From: Verrucomicrobiota bacterium
GTDB lineage: Bacteria > Verrucomicrobiota > Verrucomicrobiia > Opitutales > UBA2995
Length of the DNA stretch: 7,957 nucleotides
Assembly (NCBI GenBank): GCA_027297085.1
Contig: JAPUIL010000051.1
Span: forward strand, 1-7,957
Reading direction: 5' to 3'
Positions 6,207 through 7,957 of the stretch are shown here, in pieces. The translations under genes were made by a program, and so were the position numbers. How positions within the stretch are numbered: position 1 is the stretch's first letter; the number at the start of each line of letters is the position of its first letter. The notes under the pieces were generated by a model. It ran no database searches and was not told where the DNA came from. It saw nothing but the letters and a program-made list of their open reading frames with translations.

Positions 6207-6212
6207 AGGAAA
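6191..6212. repeat. Imperfect dyad over the candidate -10 box of the barrel gene
   Basis: CCTATA (6195-6200) and TATAGG (6204-6209) are perfect complements around CAC. After one bulged C (6194), TTT (6191-6193) also pairs with AAA (6210-6212). A further CTATA lies one helical turn upstream (6186-6190). The dyad covers the proposed -10 region, so it could be an operator. Confidence 0.38.
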
Positions 6213-6224
6213 ACTACTTAAACA

Positions 6225-7394
6225 ATGCGGCCCTCAACACAAAAACTCGCTATGAAATTCTCAGCTCTAGCTTTTTCGACGCTTCTTTTGGCTTCCCAAA
6301 CGCTGCTCGGCTTTGTGGAATTGGACAGAGGAGAGCTCCTCTTGGAGACCCGATTCCAAGCTGTGCATGACAGTAACATCAGAGGGAATAATATTAAAGA
6401 ATCTGACACGATTTTTTCGGTTGATCCTACCCTAAGATACGAACGCAGCTCCGGACGTGGGTCATTGGGTGCGTCAGCCGGCTTTAATATTATGCGCTTT
6501 AATGATTTCAGCGAATTTGATTCTGAAAATTTTCACGCGGAATTCAATTTAGGATTTCCAGTAGCTAGGGGATCGCCTCTTGCAGGTGGAGTAAACTTTG
6601 GATATATCGAAGATACACGGGTAGACCAGTTTGTTAATGATCTAGTTTCATCGGAGAGAACTTCATTTGGATTGAACGGACAGTACCGAGTAAGGCAAAA
6701 AATCTCTGTACGAGGAGACTTGTCCTTTTCGGACAATAAGACTGCGACTGGGAACTTTAGCGATTCACAGGACAAATCTGCCAGAGCCGGAATTATTATC
6801 CACGATGTGTGGCAGAGTGTAGGGGTGACAGTAGATTATCGTATCCGTCGTTTGAAAACTTCTGGAGGTACTGTTGAAAGGAACGATAAGGACAAATCGA
6901 TCTTCATTGGTTTGACCGGCCAATTGCTCCCCGAACATATATTTCACAAACTGGAAGCCTACGCCTCCTTTTCCATGCAAAAGATAGACTCCTCCTCCAC
7001 TGGGGGTCAGAATAACCGGAGTGCGGTTGGTTACGATGCTCAGCTATCCTGGGAGGCACGCCCGACAACGAATATTAATCTCTCTTTTTCAAAAGATCAC
7101 CAAGTAACCATAAACGATGAAATCGTCGAAAATTCGAATTGGTCTCTAGGCGTTCAGCAACAATTCAGCCAACTGATGACAGGGAGCCTGAATGCCGTTT
7201 GGAGGAAACTAAACTATATCGGTGGATTGAACCGGAACGACGACCGGTTCGGTGTCACCGCATCGCTCGCATACGTCCTCGGCAGAAATTGGTCTGCTGG
7301 ATTGAATGTGAGTTATGACGATAGCAATTCCAATGAAGACAGATTTAATTATGATCGGCTTCAAACCGGCATTTATTCGACCTTCAGATTCTAA
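6225..7394 (+). CDS. Outer-membrane beta-barrel protein of a polysaccharide export locus
   Basis: Probable outer-membrane barrel of 389 aa, resembling the putative beta-barrel porins found in EPS gene clusters; its exact role (secretin-like partner, pore or anchor) is unknown. The N-terminus has a Sec-type signal: basic residues near the start and a hydrophobic stretch (about 12-30, FSALAFSTLLLASQTLLGF). A clear A-X-A cleavage site is missing, so the cut is uncertain. The mature part is full of short alternating segments ending in aromatic residues and contains no cysteine, for example GSLGASAGFNIMRF and RVRQKISVRGDLSFSD. It ends in YSTFRF, the terminal phenylalanine expected of a BAM-assembled barrel. 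The start may be ATG 6225, with a distant AGGA at 6207-6210, or ATG 6252 (residue 10); both leave a working signal. The Wza-like gene follows after 54 bases, suggesting one transcript. Confidence 0.83.
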   Translation: MRPSTQKLAMKFSALAFSTLLLASQTLLGFVELDRGELLLETRFQAVHDSNIRGNNIKESDTIFSVDPTLRYERSSGRGSLGASAGFNIMRFNDFSEFDSENFHAEFNLGFPVARGSPLAGGVNFGYIEDTRVDQFVNDLVSSERTSFGLNGQYRVRQKISVRGDLSFSDNKTATGNFSDSQDKSARAGIIIHDVWQSVGVTVDYRIRRLKTSGGTVERNDKDKSIFIGLTGQLLPEHIFHKLEAYASFSMQKIDSSSTGGQNNRSAVGYDAQLSWEARPTTNINLSFSKDHQVTINDEIVENSNWSLGVQQQFSQLMTGSLNAVWRKLNYIGGLNRNDDRFGVTASLAYVLGRNWSAGLNVSYDDSNSNEDRFNYDRLQTGIYSTFRF

Positions 7395-7448
7395 ATTAAG
7401 CCACGACACATTTCGAAACCATTACACTCACTACTTGTCAGCAACATT

Positions 7449-7957
7449 ATGATCATCAAAAAGTATATCTTAAACGCCTGTGTTTCATTGCTGGTCGGAT
7501 GCTTCCTAAGCCTCCCGGTTGTCACTCACGGGCAAACAGAAAGTCAAGCGGCACTGCCTAAATTTGGTGAAACCTCCGATCCGAATTATCGGTTAAGTGT
7601 GCGCGATCGCATCTCGATTTCAGTATTCGACGAGCCGGGATTAACTATGGCCCAGGGTATCGACGCCAAGGGCGAAATTCGAGTTCCTCTAATTAACACA
7701 TTCCACGTACAAGGAATGACAATCCGCGAGGTAGAAAAGATGCTCGAGCAACAATACGTGGAGCAGAAATATTTGCGAAACCCCATCGTTACAATCGACA
7801 TTTTGACCTATTCGCCAAAAGAAGTATCAGTCCTGGGTGCTATATCAAGGCCAGGACAGATCCCCTTCCCTCCCGAAGTTGAGAAAATTGATATCGTGGA
7901 ACTGATTTCCATAGTCGGTGGATTTACTCCATTGGCAAAGTCGAAAGACGTACGAAT
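7449..7957 (+). CDS. Wza-type polysaccharide export protein, 3' end cut by the window
   Basis: Encodes the first 169 residues of an outer-membrane polysaccharide export protein (poly_export/SLBB family), which forms the periplasmic and outer-membrane channel for EPS or capsule. An N-terminal signal (1-28, MIIKKYILNACVSLLVGC onward) leads to the poly_export domain at about 47-120. Recognisable segments are YRLSVRDRISISVFDEPGL (47-65), GEIRVPLINTFHVQGMTIREVE (75-96) and LRNPIVTIDI (109-118). The first SLBB-like segment follows as EVSVLGAISRPGQIPFP (124-140), then IDIVELISIVGGFT (146-159). LVGC (15-18) resembles a lipobox, as in Wza, but hydrophobic residues continue after C18, so cleavage after G28 is also possible. 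The frame is open to base 7957. No clear ribosome binding site precedes the ATG. It lies 54 bases after the barrel gene in the same direction. Confidence 0.93.
   Translation, partial: MIIKKYILNACVSLLVGCFLSLPVVTHGQTESQAALPKFGETSDPNYRLSVRDRISISVFDEPGLTMAQGIDAKGEIRVPLINTFHVQGMTIREVEKMLEQQYVEQKYLRNPIVTIDILTYSPKEVSVLGAISRPGQIPFPPEVEKIDIVELISIVGGFTPLAKSKDVR

Noticed and set aside
7431..7440. CTACTTGTCA before the Wza-like gene, similar to CTACTTTGTCA before the barrel gene, as a shared promoter element
   Set aside because: A -10 box at the normal distance would fall inside the coding sequence, and the similarity is only about ten bases.

Overview
The window looks like part of a chromosome from a Gram-negative bacterium. 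It encodes an outer-membrane beta-barrel and a Wza-type polysaccharide export protein. The combination of a GbsR/MarR-like regulator, a specialised NusG paralogue, a barrel protein and an exporter, with mostly Shine-Dalgarno-poor starts and moderate GC, leans towards Verrucomicrobiota (Opitutales-like). That placement is an inference with low to moderate confidence. All genes found lie on the + strand.

Layout: (1) The 3' part of an FkbM-family methyltransferase (to 706) enters from the left edge. (2) Positions 707-1172 hold no convincing gene, only short dyads. (3) A complete polyphosphate kinase 1 gene follows (1173-3269). (4) A polyprenyl-phosphate sugar-phosphate transferase (3429-4838) is the probable initiating enzyme of exopolysaccharide (EPS) or capsule synthesis. 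(5) A two-gene regulatory unit comes next: a GbsR/MarR-like winged-helix protein (4950-5450) and, 5 bases later, a NusG/RfaH/UpxY-like elongation factor (5456-6019). (6) A 205-base leader (6020-6224) is rich in structure. (7) An outer-membrane barrel protein (6225-7394) and a Wza-type export protein (7449 to the right edge, truncated) end the window.

Reading the genes together: the sugar transferase would load the first sugar on the lipid carrier, and the barrel and Wza-like protein would act in export. The winged-helix protein and NusG paralogue would control transcription of the locus.

The most interesting signal is in the leader between the NusG paralogue and the barrel gene. A palindromic hairpin (6063-6081) competes with a longer hairpin (6075-6107). 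The longer hairpin directly abuts GGGCGGAAGCGTA (6108-6120), which matches the E. coli ops element recognised by RfaH at 10 of 12 positions. This suggests a built-in pause and recruitment site for the neighbouring NusG paralogue. A second notable signal is a 14-bp inverted repeat (4921-4961) that flanks a candidate -10 box and contains the GTG start of the GbsR-like gene. It may be an autoregulatory operator or a start-occluding hairpin. Functional readings of both signals are inference.
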